A stretch of DNA of 40,803 bases from DASPXK01 sp035637315 (GTDB taxonomy: Bacteria > Chloroflexota > UBA6077 > JACCZL01): assembly GCA_035637315.1 (NCBI GenBank), contig DASPXK010000162.1, forward strand, positions 1 through 40,803, given 5' to 3'. Below are positions 27,478 through 35,448 of the stretch, in pieces. The position numbers and the translations under genes are program-made. The notes under the pieces are model-generated. The model was not told where the DNA came from and made no database searches. It worked only from the letters and a program-made list of their open reading frames with translations. The first letter of the stretch is position 1. Each line of letters opens with the position of its first letter.

Positions 27478-28842
27478 GTGACGCGCGGGCCAAAGCAGGA
27501 GCTGGTCCGCTTGCCTTCGTCAGCTCGAGTAGCATTCGCCACCGCCGCGCTCCTTCTGCTGGCAGGAAGCGGAGCGTGGGCCGCCGATCCGGCAGCCGAC
27601 GTCGACGGCATTCGGCGCCAGACCGCCCAGGTTCGCGGTCTCGAGCCGATCGTCGAGATGCCGGTCGAGGTCGTCGATCAGCCGACGCTTGGACGGCTCG
27701 TCACGAGCCGGCTGTACACCGAGAGCAGCATCCAACAATACCTGGCCCGCCAGAAGCTCCTGACGCTGCTGGGGCTGTTGCCGCCGGGCTTCGATCTGCG
27801 CGGATTCGAGCTCAGCCTGTTGTCGGAGCCGACCGCGGCTCTCTACCATCGCGGCTTGAAGACGCTGTATGTCGCGGTCCCGGCCGGCGCGCTTTCTGGC
27901 GACGACAAGATTGTCGTGGCCCATGAGCTGACCCATGCCCTCCAGGACCAGTACTTCGGGCTCACGTTCCTCCTTCCGGACGATCCAGACAACTCGGACC
28001 GCCAGGCGGCCGTGCGGGCCCTGGTCGAGGGCGACGCCACCATGGCGGAAGTGTTTTGGGGCCGGCGCTTCCTCAGTCCGGCCGAGAAGATCCAGATCGG
28101 CAGCGGCGGGCAGACGGACGCAAGCGCCAGACTACGGGCGGCGCCGTTGGTTGTCCGCGAGGAGCTGCTGTTCCCATATCAGCCGGGACTGGCGTTCGTG
28201 ATGGGCCTCCACCACCTGGGTGGGTATGAGGCCGTCAACCGGGCGCTGCGGCAGCCGCCCCAATCGACCGAGCAGGTCATTCACCCTGACAAGTATTTGG
28301 CCGGGGATGCGCCGCGCTGGGTTCAGCTCCCTCCGCTAGCCGAGATCCTCGGCGGCAGCTGGCGGACGCTGCGGACAGACGTGCTCGGCGAGCTCGATCT
28401 CCGTGTGCTGATCCAGCAGTTCGGGAACCAGATAGAGGCGGGGACGGCGGCGGCCGGCTGGGGCGGAGACCGGTACGCGATCCTGGAGGATGAGGATGGC
28501 CGACTGGTGGTCGCGCTGGTGACGGTCTGGGATACCGAGCCGGACGCGGCCGAGTTCTTCAACGCCTACCTGGGAACCGTCGTACGCCGCTACGTGAGCA
28601 CTCCGATCGGCGCTCAGTACCAGCCGTCGCTGGCCCGTTGGGCCGTGCCCGAAGGCATGATCCAGTTGCTCAGAACCGAAGACCAGGTCCGCCTCGTCTT
28701 CGCCCCAGACGTCGATACGCTCGACGCAGTGGCCAACGCATTGGCCGGGATTCGAGAGCCGGCGGGGACGAGGTCTAGCTCTTTCCCTGGACAGGGAGCG
28801 GGCCCCGGCCGCCACCCACCAGTGAGCAGCTACCACCGCTAA
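27478..28842 (+). CDS. Secreted HExxH metalloprotease-like protein
   Basis: A 454-residue exported protein. Signal peptide at residues 1-36 (FATAALLLLAGSGAWA). The zinc site is HELTH at 149-153 (VVAHELTHALQDQYF) and the third ligand is probably Glu184 in ALVEGDAT, a gluzincin arrangement. The body (LYVAVPAGALSGDDK before it, FVMGLHHLGGYEAVNRAL after it) resembles uncharacterised Chloroflexota secreted proteases. The C-terminus ends in a Ser/Gly/Pro-rich tail. GTG 27478 is used; it comes 51 bases after the RNase Y-like stop, so the two may share a transcript. Its end overlaps the convergent MoaD gene by 68 bases. Target proteins are unknown. Confidence 0.78.
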   Translation: MTRGPKQELVRLPSSARVAFATAALLLLAGSGAWAADPAADVDGIRRQTAQVRGLEPIVEMPVEVVDQPTLGRLVTSRLYTESSIQQYLARQKLLTLLGLLPPGFDLRGFELSLLSEPTAALYHRGLKTLYVAVPAGALSGDDKIVVAHELTHALQDQYFGLTFLLPDDPDNSDRQAAVRALVEGDATMAEVFWGRRFLSPAEKIQIGSGGQTDASARLRAAPLVVREELLFPYQPGLAFVMGLHHLGGYEAVNRALRQPPQSTEQVIHPDKYLAGDAPRWVQLPPLAEILGGSWRTLRTDVLGELDLRVLIQQFGNQIEAGTAAAGWGGDRYAILEDEDGRLVVALVTVWDTEPDAAEFFNAYLGTVVRRYVSTPIGAQYQPSLARWAVPEGMIQLLRTEDQVRLVFAPDVDTLDAVANALAGIREPAGTRSSSFPGQGAGPGRHPPVSSYHR

Positions 28843-29074
28843 CCGGCGGGATCAGCGCCAGCTCGTCGCCATCGTGGAGACGCAGGTCGGGGCCGACGTA
28901 TTCTTGATTGACCGCCAGCATGGCGTTCTCGGCCGCCGCGCCGAGCTCGGGGTGCTCGGCACGAAGCCGGCTGAGCAGGTCGCCCACCGTGGAGCTTTCA
29001 GACGCTTCGACGACCAGCTCGCCGTGGCCCACGGCCTCTCGAAACGAGGCGAACAATCGAATCCTGACGCGCAC
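28775..29074 (-). CDS. MoaD/ThiS-like sulfur carrier with an 18-residue C-terminal extension
   Basis: A 99-residue ubiquitin-fold protein. The core (FASFREAVG, LLSRLRAEHPELG, AVNQEYV, LHDGDELALIPPVSGG) is a MoaD match up to Gly80-Gly81. MoaD works by thiocarboxylation of a C-terminal GlyGly in molybdopterin synthesis, so the GG must be last. Here 18 residues follow. Either it is cleaved, as known for some sulfur carriers with extensions, or a one-base loss removed the stop: a TAG lies one frame away just after GGTGG. No MoaE gene is adjacent. It overlaps the protease gene end by 68 bases and is followed upstream by the YdjC gene, three bases apart from its stop. Confidence 0.75.
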   Translation of the reverse strand: MRVRIRLFASFREAVGHGELVVEASESSTVGDLLSRLRAEHPELGAAAENAMLAVNQEYVGPDLRLHDGDELALIPPVSGGSCSLVGGGRGPLPVQGKS

Positions 29075-29077
29075 GAC

Positions 29078-29971
29078 CTAAGTATACGGAGCGGCGCTCG
29101 CGGCCTCGCGGAAGGTGGTCAGACGAACGCCGAGCGTCTCGACGAGGCGCCGACCTTCGGGCGATGTCAGAGCAGCCAGCTCGCGCTCGCGGCCCCGGGC
29201 ATATGTTGTCACGGTCGCCAGCTCGGCGTCCGGGTAGCCGGGATGGGCCATCAGCTCGGTCAGTCCTGGCGGCAGTCGGCCTAGCGTCCTCAGCAGTGCG
29301 GGCAGGCCGAAGCCGTAGCCCAGAGCGACGCCACGGAAATGGGCCGCCGCCTGGACCTGCCGGCGGCCGCTGAGCCGCTGCCGAAGGAGCTCTCCGAACA
29401 AGGAGATCAGCAACACACGCGCTGCGTCACGCGCGCTCGCGAAGCGGAGTCCGGCGACGCTCGACAACTCGGTTGGACAGCGCAAATACGGGATTCCATA
29501 CCCCTCGGCCAGTCTCAGCGCCAGGCCCGCCACGGCCGGATGGACGTGAACGTGGTGGTGGGAGTCAAGGTGGTCCAGCCGAACGCCGCGCTCCAGCGCC
29601 CACTCGACCTGGGCTGACAACTCGCGCTCGAGATCGGGGCGCCGTACCCTTCCCAGAGACAGGCGCGCGACCAGCCTGCCAAGCACCAGCAAACGACCTT
29701 CAGTGTCCACGAGGGAGGGTACTCGGTCGGGCTCCGACAGGGGACGGCCCGCCGTCAGCGTGAGGTGGAGCCCGAGCGCCAGTCGCGGACACCGCTCGGC
29801 CCTTGCCACGGCGTCCTCGGCCGCGGGGAGGCTGGCCATCAAGCTGGCGCTAGTTAACAGCCCGTTCAGGTGGGCCTCGACGATCCCGCGATTGACGCCA
29901 CGGCTAATGCCGAAGTCGTCGGCGTTGACCACCAGGCGGCGAGGCGCGTTAGATCGCGGCGGCAACGACAC
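29078..29971 (-). CDS. YdjC/HpnK-type carbohydrate deacetylase
   Basis: About 297 residues of the YdjC/ChbG family, metal-dependent N-deacetylases of sugars; the HpnK branch is linked to hopanoid sugar modification. Metal ligands are in VNADDFGIS near the start, LGLHLTLTAGRPL, and HLDSHHHVHVHP; ELMAHPGYPD closes the barrel. The start is uncertain: the frame is open to 30166, but that would cross the divergent methyltransferase promoter, and GTG 29971 or a GTG at 29932 are the realistic choices; neither has a strong ribosome site. Neighbours (methyltransferase, GT2, MptB-like GT) suggest glycolipid or cell-wall sugar work (inference). Confidence 0.8.
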   Translation of the reverse strand: MSLPPRSNAPRRLVVNADDFGISRGVNRGIVEAHLNGLLTSASLMASLPAAEDAVARAERCPRLALGLHLTLTAGRPLSEPDRVPSLVDTEGRLLVLGRLVARLSLGRVRRPDLERELSAQVEWALERGVRLDHLDSHHHVHVHPAVAGLALRLAEGYGIPYLRCPTELSSVAGLRFASARDAARVLLISLFGELLRQRLSGRRQVQAAAHFRGVALGYGFGLPALLRTLGRLPPGLTELMAHPGYPDAELATVTTYARGRERELAALTSPEGRRLVETLGVRLTTFREAASAAPYT

Positions 29972-30027
29972 TTCGAGCGCAACCGCCGGGGCCCGTTGAC
30001 CGGCGGTCGCGCCACTGTTCCTCTTGA

Positions 30028-30056
30028 TTGCAGCTTCGAGAACAGGATTGTATACT
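30028..30056 (+). promoter_or_regulatory. Promoter of the methyltransferase-GT2 operon
   Basis: TTGCAG (30028-30033), 17 bases, TATACT (30051-30056). Leader of about 40 bases to the GTG at 30106. It lies between divergent genes; the minus strand carries TATACA nearby, so the region may serve both. Confidence 0.55.
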
Positions 30057-30105
30057 CGCTCGCCTAATCCTCTCACCAGAGCGCCGCACGGGAAGACGTA
30101 TCGCC

Positions 30106-30807
30106 GTGTCGTTGGTTGACTCCGCGCCGCCTGCCAGCACAGCGTCCGCCGAGCCGGTCCGTCCACAAGTGGCGTTCCAGATGTCGCTCGCGCGCTACGC
30201 CGCGCAGCCGCTGCTGGTCCGTGCCTTCGTTCGAGCCCGCTATCTGCTGGCGCCCCTGGCCAGGGTACTGGCCGAGATGCCTGCCAGCGGACGTATCCTG
30301 GATGTGGGCTGCGGCCACGGCCTATTCACGAATGCCCTGGCCCTGGGCTCTCCGGCCCGCGACGTGGTTGGCATCGATCCATCAGCCGCCAAGACCGCGG
30401 TCGCGCGTGCCAGCGCGGTTGGCCTGGTGAACGTGCGGTACGTCCAGGCCACGGTCCAGGAGCTCGACGAGCGGGACTTCGACGCGATCTCGGTCCTGGA
30501 CGTGCTCTACCTGCTGCCGGTCGCGGACAAGCTGGCCCTGCTGAGATCGTGCCGAGAACGGCTAGCGCCCGGCGGGCTGCTGGTTTTGAAGACAAACGAT
30601 ACCTCGCCGGGCTGGAAGTGCAGCTTCGCGCGCCTGCAGGAACAGCTCATGACCGGGCTGGGGCTGACGATGGGCCAGGGGCTGTACTTCCTCAGCCGCG
30701 AACAGAACGCTGCTTTGCTCGAGCTGGCCGGCTTTCGCCCCAGGACCATCGTCCTTCCCTCCTGGCTGCCGTACCCCCACGTCGTGTTCGTGAGCCGGCC
30801 CGCATGA
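30106..30807 (+). CDS. Class I SAM-dependent methyltransferase
   Basis: A 233-residue methyltransferase. SAM motif I is ILDVGCGHGLF (about residues 64-74), motif II has VVGIDPSAAKT, and DAISVLDVLYLLP then RLAPGGLLVLKTND follow in order. The acceptor is not identifiable; the family includes sugar, lipid and small-molecule methylases. GTG 30106 follows GGGAAGA by ten bases. Upstream codons in frame to 30028 would start inside the promoter. The stop overlaps the GT2 start (ATGA, 30804-30807), so both are coupled and likely act on one product. Confidence 0.82.
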   Translation: MSLVDSAPPASTASAEPVRPQVAFQMSLARYAAQPLLVRAFVRARYLLAPLARVLAEMPASGRILDVGCGHGLFTNALALGSPARDVVGIDPSAAKTAVARASAVGLVNVRYVQATVQELDERDFDAISVLDVLYLLPVADKLALLRSCRERLAPGGLLVLKTNDTSPGWKCSFARLQEQLMTGLGLTMGQGLYFLSREQNAALLELAGFRPRTIVLPSWLPYPHVVFVSRPA

Positions 30808-31607
30808 CACGCCTCTCGGTGGTCATCCCAGCCCACAACGAAGAGAAGGTGATCGGGGACAGCATCAGCAAGTCGGCCGCCTACCTGGCCCGCGTGGGCG
30901 ATTCCGAGCTGATCGTGGTCGACGACGGCAGCTGCGACCGGACTGTCGAGATCGTACGAGAGATCGGGCAGATCTACCCGTTCGTTCGGCTAATCCTGAA
31001 CGATCGCAACCGAGGCAAAGGGTACGCGGTTAGACGCGGCGTGCTGGAGTCGCGCGGACAGTACGTGTTGTACACCGACGCCGATCTCGTCTACCCAATC
31101 GAGGGTCTCGACCCGTTCATCCAGGCGCTGCGGAACGGCGCGGACTTTGCGATCGCCTCGCGCAGCCATCCGAGCACATTGTTCGCGCTCCACCCGCGGC
31201 ATTTCTCATACATCTACCAGCGCTATCTCGTTGGCCGGACGTACATCAACGTCGTCAATCGCCTGCTCGGGCTAGGCGTCTCGGACACCCAGGCCGGCTT
31301 CAAGTGCCTGCGCGGCGAGGCGGCCCGAGACATCTTCGCGCGGACGACGCTGTTCGATTTCGCGTTTGACGTCGAGGCGCTGTTCATCGCCCGCCAGCTC
31401 GGCTACCGGATCGTCGAGCTGCCGGTCTATTTCCTGTATCTCGGGGAGCAGAGCAGCGTCCAGCTCCTCAAGGACTCGGTGCGGATGCTGCGCGACCTGC
31501 TCAAGATCCGCGCCAACGGCCGGCACGGAACGTATCTGCGCGAGTCACAAGTGGACGACGCGCAGCTCGACCCGAGAGCCGACGTCGAAGAGCCGCTGGT
31601 CACGTAG
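30804..31607 (+). CDS. Family 2 glycosyltransferase, dolichol-phosphate-sugar synthase type
   Basis: A 267-residue GT2 enzyme. Nucleotide-sugar binding uses VVIPAHNEE (6-14) and VVDDGSCDRT; the metal motif is TDADL with Asp92 and Asp94. DTQAGFKCLRGE and FDFAFDVEALF are typical of polyprenyl-phosphate mannose or glucose synthases. It has no C-terminal membrane helices, unlike GtrB-type enzymes. It probably makes a polyprenyl-phosphate sugar that the MptB-like enzyme next door could use (inference). ATG 30804 overlaps the methyltransferase stop. The end overlaps the convergent gene by eight bases. Confidence 0.85.
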   Translation: MTRLSVVIPAHNEEKVIGDSISKSAAYLARVGDSELIVVDDGSCDRTVEIVREIGQIYPFVRLILNDRNRGKGYAVRRGVLESRGQYVLYTDADLVYPIEGLDPFIQALRNGADFAIASRSHPSTLFALHPRHFSYIYQRYLVGRTYINVVNRLLGLGVSDTQAGFKCLRGEAARDIFARTTLFDFAFDVEALFIARQLGYRIVELPVYFLYLGEQSSVQLLKDSVRMLRDLLKIRANGRHGTYLRESQVDDAQLDPRADVEEPLVT

Positions 31608-33105
31608 TCGCCACTCGCGAACGAAGCGTGGGCGCTTCAGCGGGCGAGAGCGGTTCGCGAGCGGCCTCGTTGGGCGGGGCGCCCAGACTTGACGCGAAGT
31701 GGAGCAGCGGCGGGCCGAAGATGGCAATCGCCGAGATGGCCATGATTTGGGTGTAAGTCATCGGCTGGTAGACCGGCCAGATGAACTTGAAGACAACGTA
31801 GTTCGCCACCCCGCCGCAGCAGAAGAGCAGCGCTCTATCGTGGAGCACGCGACTCGGCAGCAAGGCTGCCAGGCCGACCAGCCAGGTCAGGTACCAGGGC
31901 TCCCACCACAGGCAGGCGAAGGCGAGGTAGCCGAAAGTCACGTCGTGGGCCGCGGCGAGCCAGGCGTGCCAGTCGTCGTCCGGGCGTTGGGTCCGCCAGC
32001 ACCAGGAGAGCCGGCCGACGACGAACGTGGCGAAGGCGGCCCCGACGAGGATCGCGGCGAGCCGGCCAGCCGGCTCCAGCTCTAGCCAGCGCCGCAGGTA
32101 TTCGCGGAGCATCGTCGGGAACGAGGCCGTGAACCAGCTGCCGCGAGTCAGGAAGTGCAGGCTACGAGTGCCCTCCCAGAAAGGGGCGTAGGTCGCCACC
32201 GCCAGTCCCAGCGCGATCGCCCCACCCCCGAGGATCCAGACGGCTCTATCGCGGCGGGAGCCAGGAGCGAGCAGCAGGCCGGCCAGGAACACCGGCAGGA
32301 GCACGGCGGCGAGGATCTTGCTGAGGATCGCTACTGCCAGGAGAGGGAGTACAAGCGGGCGCGGGCCGCTCACGAGCGTGAGCGCAGCCAGCAGGACGAA
32401 CAGCACCATCACGGCATCGTTGTGGGCGTTGCCCGCGAGTTCGAAGAGCAACAGGGGATTCCAGGCGAAAAGCAGCGTGCCAGAGGCAGCGAGCGACGGC
32501 CGAAGCCCGAGCAGCAAGCGCCAGATTACTCCGCTGCAGCCTAGGTAAAAGACCAACGCGGTCAACTTGAAGGCGATCAAGCCGGGCAGCAAGTCGCCGC
32601 CTGAGAGCGCCGTCGGCACCAGGCTGATTAGCTGCCAGATCGGTCCGTAGACGGACGGCTCGCTTGGCCAGGGCGAGTACCCAACGAGCGGGTCCGGGAA
32701 CGCGGACGGCGGCTGGGCTAGCGGGTTGCCCCCGTACACCAGGACGATTCGGCCGTACATCAGGTAGTCGTAGATGTCGAGCGCAGCGACGGGATAGATG
32801 CCCACGAGCAGGAGGCCAAACCCGAGCTGGCCGCCAACGATCAGGACAAGGGTCCGCGTCGACGGCGAGAGCGGGCGTGCGAGGCGGTAAGCGATGTACT
32901 GGAGGCCGAAGAGGGCCAGGAAGGCGCCCAGGTAGATTGCCTGGCCCTCGTGCGTGTAGCGGCTCAGCCAGGCGTAGTCCAGATGGGGCTGAGCGTACAG
33001 GAGCCAGAGCGGCCAGCGGAGTGTGAAGGCTCGAAGATAGAGCAGCGCGCTGGCGACGCCGAGGCCAACCAGCAGCAAGGTCCGAGCTCGATCTGACAGG
33101 GGCAT
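31600..33105 (-). CDS. MptB-like polyprenol-phosphate-dependent mannosyltransferase (GT-C fold)
   Basis: A 501-residue integral membrane protein with about twelve helices. AALDIYDYLMYGRIV, close to the start of the second third, matches the acidic loop of GT-C enzymes, and FELAGNAHNDAVMV is a family motif of MptA/MptB and GT87 types, which use polyprenyl-phosphate mannose to build lipomannan or related glycans. Exact sugar unknown. ATG 33105 is chosen: ten bases after the upstream stop, just before RARTLLLVGLG. The first helix follows. It converges on the GT2 gene with an eight-base overlap, which suggests one envelope glycan locus though on opposite strands. Confidence 0.8.
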   Translation of the reverse strand: MPLSDRARTLLLVGLGVASALLYLRAFTLRWPLWLLYAQPHLDYAWLSRYTHEGQAIYLGAFLALFGLQYIAYRLARPLSPSTRTLVLIVGGQLGFGLLLVGIYPVAALDIYDYLMYGRIVLVYGGNPLAQPPSAFPDPLVGYSPWPSEPSVYGPIWQLISLVPTALSGGDLLPGLIAFKLTALVFYLGCSGVIWRLLLGLRPSLAASGTLLFAWNPLLLFELAGNAHNDAVMVLFVLLAALTLVSGPRPLVLPLLAVAILSKILAAVLLPVFLAGLLLAPGSRRDRAVWILGGGAIALGLAVATYAPFWEGTRSLHFLTRGSWFTASFPTMLREYLRRWLELEPAGRLAAILVGAAFATFVVGRLSWCWRTQRPDDDWHAWLAAAHDVTFGYLAFACLWWEPWYLTWLVGLAALLPSRVLHDRALLFCCGGVANYVVFKFIWPVYQPMTYTQIMAISAIAIFGPPLLHFASSLGAPPNEAAREPLSPAEAPTLRSRVATT

Positions 33106-33115
33106 CGGCTGGCCG

Positions 33116-33520
33116 TCACGACCCGCTGGCCGCGTCCGACTCCAACCTGCGGGCGGCATCGTTGTCGGGCTCCGCATAGCGGCCGGGCCCGTGCGCCGTC
33201 CAGCTCGCCGGGCCCCAGCGGACGGTCCAGTGGTCCGACGAATGGTACGAGACCGTCGCAGCTCGTCGCAGCTCGGTCCGGAACTGGTCGCCCCGCCTGG
33301 TCGCGGGCAGCCGGTTGGCCACCACGTCGACCGCCGTCTCCTGGGTGAACGGCTTGCCGAGAGCTGCGCCCGGCCCGGGTCTCAGGACCACGGGCGGCGC
33401 GGCACCCGGGCCAGGTGGCACCCTCGTCTGAAGCAGTGAGCCGATCGACGCGGCGACGAGTCCCACGCCACAGAATGCCGCCAACCAGCCGACCATGAAG
33501 CGACGCATCGGCGAACCCAT
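33116..33520 (-). CDS. Small exported or anchored protein, unrecognised
   Basis: A 134-residue protein with a hydrophobic helix at about 8-30 (FMVGWLAAFCGVGLVAASIGSLL), then a Pro/Gly-rich stretch and a globular part (FTQETAVDVVANRLPATRRG, YHSSDHWTVRWGPASWTAHG) with four Trp-related positions. No family recognised. AGGA four bases before the ATG supports the start; a second ATG four codons later is possible. Its stop is ten bases before the MptB-like start, so they share a transcript, and a periplasmic accessory role is inferred. Confidence 0.65.
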   Translation of the reverse strand: MGSPMRRFMVGWLAAFCGVGLVAASIGSLLQTRVPPGPGAAPPVVLRPGPGAALGKPFTQETAVDVVANRLPATRRGDQFRTELRRAATVSYHSSDHWTVRWGPASWTAHGPGRYAEPDNDAARRLESDAASGS

Positions 33521-33651
33521 TCGATCCTACCATTCCCGATCCCGACTGGACTGGACTATGGAACTCAGGCGCGCGGGCGGGCGTCTTTGACCTGGCACCT
33601 ACTGCTTGCTGCGCGGGCACCTGGCACGCGTCGTGCGCAGCGGAGGGGAGG

Positions 33652-33972
33652 ATGTTCAGCATACTTGGCCGTTTGAAGCTGCTGCACCAGTTGTTCAAGA
33701 CGGGGCGACTGGCCTGGCGACTGGCTTGGGACAGCCGCACGCCGCTGGCCGCCAAGCTCATCCTTGTCACCACTGCCGCATATCTGGTCTCGCCGCTCGA
33801 CCTCGTCCCAGACTGGTTCCCCATCGTCGGCCAGGCAGATGACCTGATGGCATTGGTGGCCGGCCTGCACCTATTCATCCGGGCCTGCCCGCGTTGGCTG
33901 GTCGACGAGCACAAGGGTCGCTCGGCTGGGAACGCATTTATCGAAGGTCGCTATCGCGTCGTACGCGACTGA
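33652..33972 (+). CDS. DUF1232 (YkvA-like) small membrane protein
   Basis: A 106-residue protein with the DUF1232 signature SPLDLVPDWFPIVGQADDL (46-64) across a membrane helix pair. The family is common in bacteria, near shape or stress genes, but has no agreed function. GGAGGGGAGG directly precedes the ATG, giving a strong ribosome site. It is divergent from 33116-33520 (131-bp gap, nothing recognised there) and its end is 18 bases from the convergent FecR gene. Confidence 0.83.
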   Translation: MFSILGRLKLLHQLFKTGRLAWRLAWDSRTPLAAKLILVTTAAYLVSPLDLVPDWFPIVGQADDLMALVAGLHLFIRACPRWLVDEHKGRSAGNAFIEGRYRVVRD

Positions 33973-33990
33973 GGCGCGCCCGCCGGGCGG

Positions 33991-35316
33991 CTAGCCCCCG
34001 GCGAAGTCGTCGTCGAGGATCGTGCCGAGGCCCTGGCCGTCGCTGATCGTGGCGTTGCTCGGGTTTGATAGGTTGACGAAGAAGGTTTCGTCCGCCTCGG
34101 GGACAAAGTCGCCACAGACTAAGACAGTGACCGGCTTCGCGGTCTGACCCGGACTAAACGTGACTGTGCCGCTCGTGGTCTGATAGTCCGTCCCGGAGGG
34201 GCCACAGGCCGGTCCGCCGGTAGCCGGGTTGGTCGTGCCGTCGGCGGTGGCGAAGTCAACCGTGACGGTACTGCTGCTGGCGAACGACAGGCTGACGGTG
34301 AAGGTGAAGGGCGTCGTGCCGGTGTCGCCTTCGAACCCCGAGACATCGTTGATGGAGATGCTGGGCGGGACCGGCGTCGAGGTACTCGTCGGCGTCGGGG
34401 TAGGCGTGCTCGTGGGCGTCGGGGTAAGGGTGCTCGTGGGCGGGATCGCCGTGGACGTGCTCGTCGGGGGGACCGGCGTCAGCGTGCCGGTGGCCGTAGG
34501 TGTGGGCGAGGGGCTAGCGGTCGGCGAGGCGGTGGCGGTTGGCGTGGGTAATGGCGTCGCCGTGTTGGCGACCGGCAGCGTGGCCGTTGGGGGCGGCTGC
34601 GGCTCGTCACGGTCCTCCTTCGGGGGCCGATGTTGTTCTTGTCCAGTTGTGCCTGCAAGGTTACGCCGCGCGTCCGTGAGCGCGTCGAAGGCGGAATCCC
34701 AGTAGCCGCGCCTGGGCGAGAACGCTTCGCAACCCGATACCACCCGTCCGCGTTCGACCTGCACCCAGTAGCCCAGGAACGGCCAGAGCGGGCAGCCTAC
34801 GAACGTCGTGCGGCTGTCGCAGTCGGCAAGGCAGACGATCAGAACGATACCCTCGGGAGATGGGCCGAGCACCAGGAACTCTGTCCCACGGACCAGGGCG
34901 ACCGCGCCGCCTGCGTCGATTCGGTAGCTCGAGTTGGGATCGGTGAACGTCTGGACGCGGTTCAAGCTGGCGCCGAACACCTGTCTCAGCGAGACTTCGA
35001 CGGTGCCCGCTCGACTGCTAACGCGCTCGACGACGAGGGTGGTCTGCTCGCCTAGCTCGATCTCGGTGCCGACGAAGAAGGTGATCAAGGCCCCGGAGCG
35101 AGACAAAGTACGGATCTCGTCGCCGGGTCGAACGATGGCCCCACTGGGCGCGGGCTGCTCGGCAGAGCCGTCGGGACGGACCAGCGCGACCTCCCCGCGC
35201 AGCACGGTCATCGTCGCCCCCTCCTGCACCTGAGCGGCCGAGAGGCCGGCCGGCAGGATGACCAGCGCCACCAGGGCCAGCGGGCGCAGGAGGGCCCGGA
35301 ATCGGCAGCCAAACAC
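33991..35316 (-). CDS. FecR-domain protein with Thr-Pro linker and Calx-beta domain
   Basis: A 441-residue exported protein. Signal region at about 8-27 (LLRPLALVALVILPAGLSAA). Residues about 30-180 are a FecR-type domain (GATMTVLRGEVALVR, IVRPGDEIRTLSRSG, GGAVALVRGTEFLV). A long Thr/Pro/Ser linker is at about 245-320, then a Calx-beta domain (GFEGDTGTTPFTFTVSLS, DFVPEADETFFVNL). Without a FecI sigma factor nearby, the FecR part is probably structural or sensing at the surface (inference). GTG 35316 is preferred: GGAGG stands nine bases before it. The ATG at 35358 overlaps a TATAAT box and would precede the transcript start. No catalytic site seen. Confidence 0.8.
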   Translation of the reverse strand: MFGCRFRALLRPLALVALVILPAGLSAAQVQEGATMTVLRGEVALVRPDGSAEQPAPSGAIVRPGDEIRTLSRSGALITFFVGTEIELGEQTTLVVERVSSRAGTVEVSLRQVFGASLNRVQTFTDPNSSYRIDAGGAVALVRGTEFLVLGPSPEGIVLIVCLADCDSRTTFVGCPLWPFLGYWVQVERGRVVSGCEAFSPRRGYWDSAFDALTDARRNLAGTTGQEQHRPPKEDRDEPQPPPTATLPVANTATPLPTPTATASPTASPSPTPTATGTLTPVPPTSTSTAIPPTSTLTPTPTSTPTPTPTSTSTPVPPSISINDVSGFEGDTGTTPFTFTVSLSFASSSTVTVDFATADGTTNPATGGPACGPSGTDYQTTSGTVTFSPGQTAKPVTVLVCGDFVPEADETFFVNLSNPSNATISDGQGLGTILDDDFAGG

Positions 35317-35356
35317 GCGCGACGACCTCCGGCCAAGCTGAGAGCGGCCGGCGCCC

Positions 35357-35362
35357 ATTATA
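35357..35362 (-). promoter_or_regulatory. Consensus -10 box TATAAT of the FecR gene
   Basis: TATAAT on the minus strand (35362 to 35357). It overlaps an ATG, which therefore cannot be the start if this box is used; the GTG at 35316 has its own ribosome site. No convincing -35. Confidence 0.5.
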
Positions 35363-35448
35363 CGCGGCTGGCAGATTCCCGACTAGCACCTCGCAACGTC
35401 GCGTGCGCGCGACCACCGCGGCCAACGCCAAGGTGAAGAGTAAAACCG

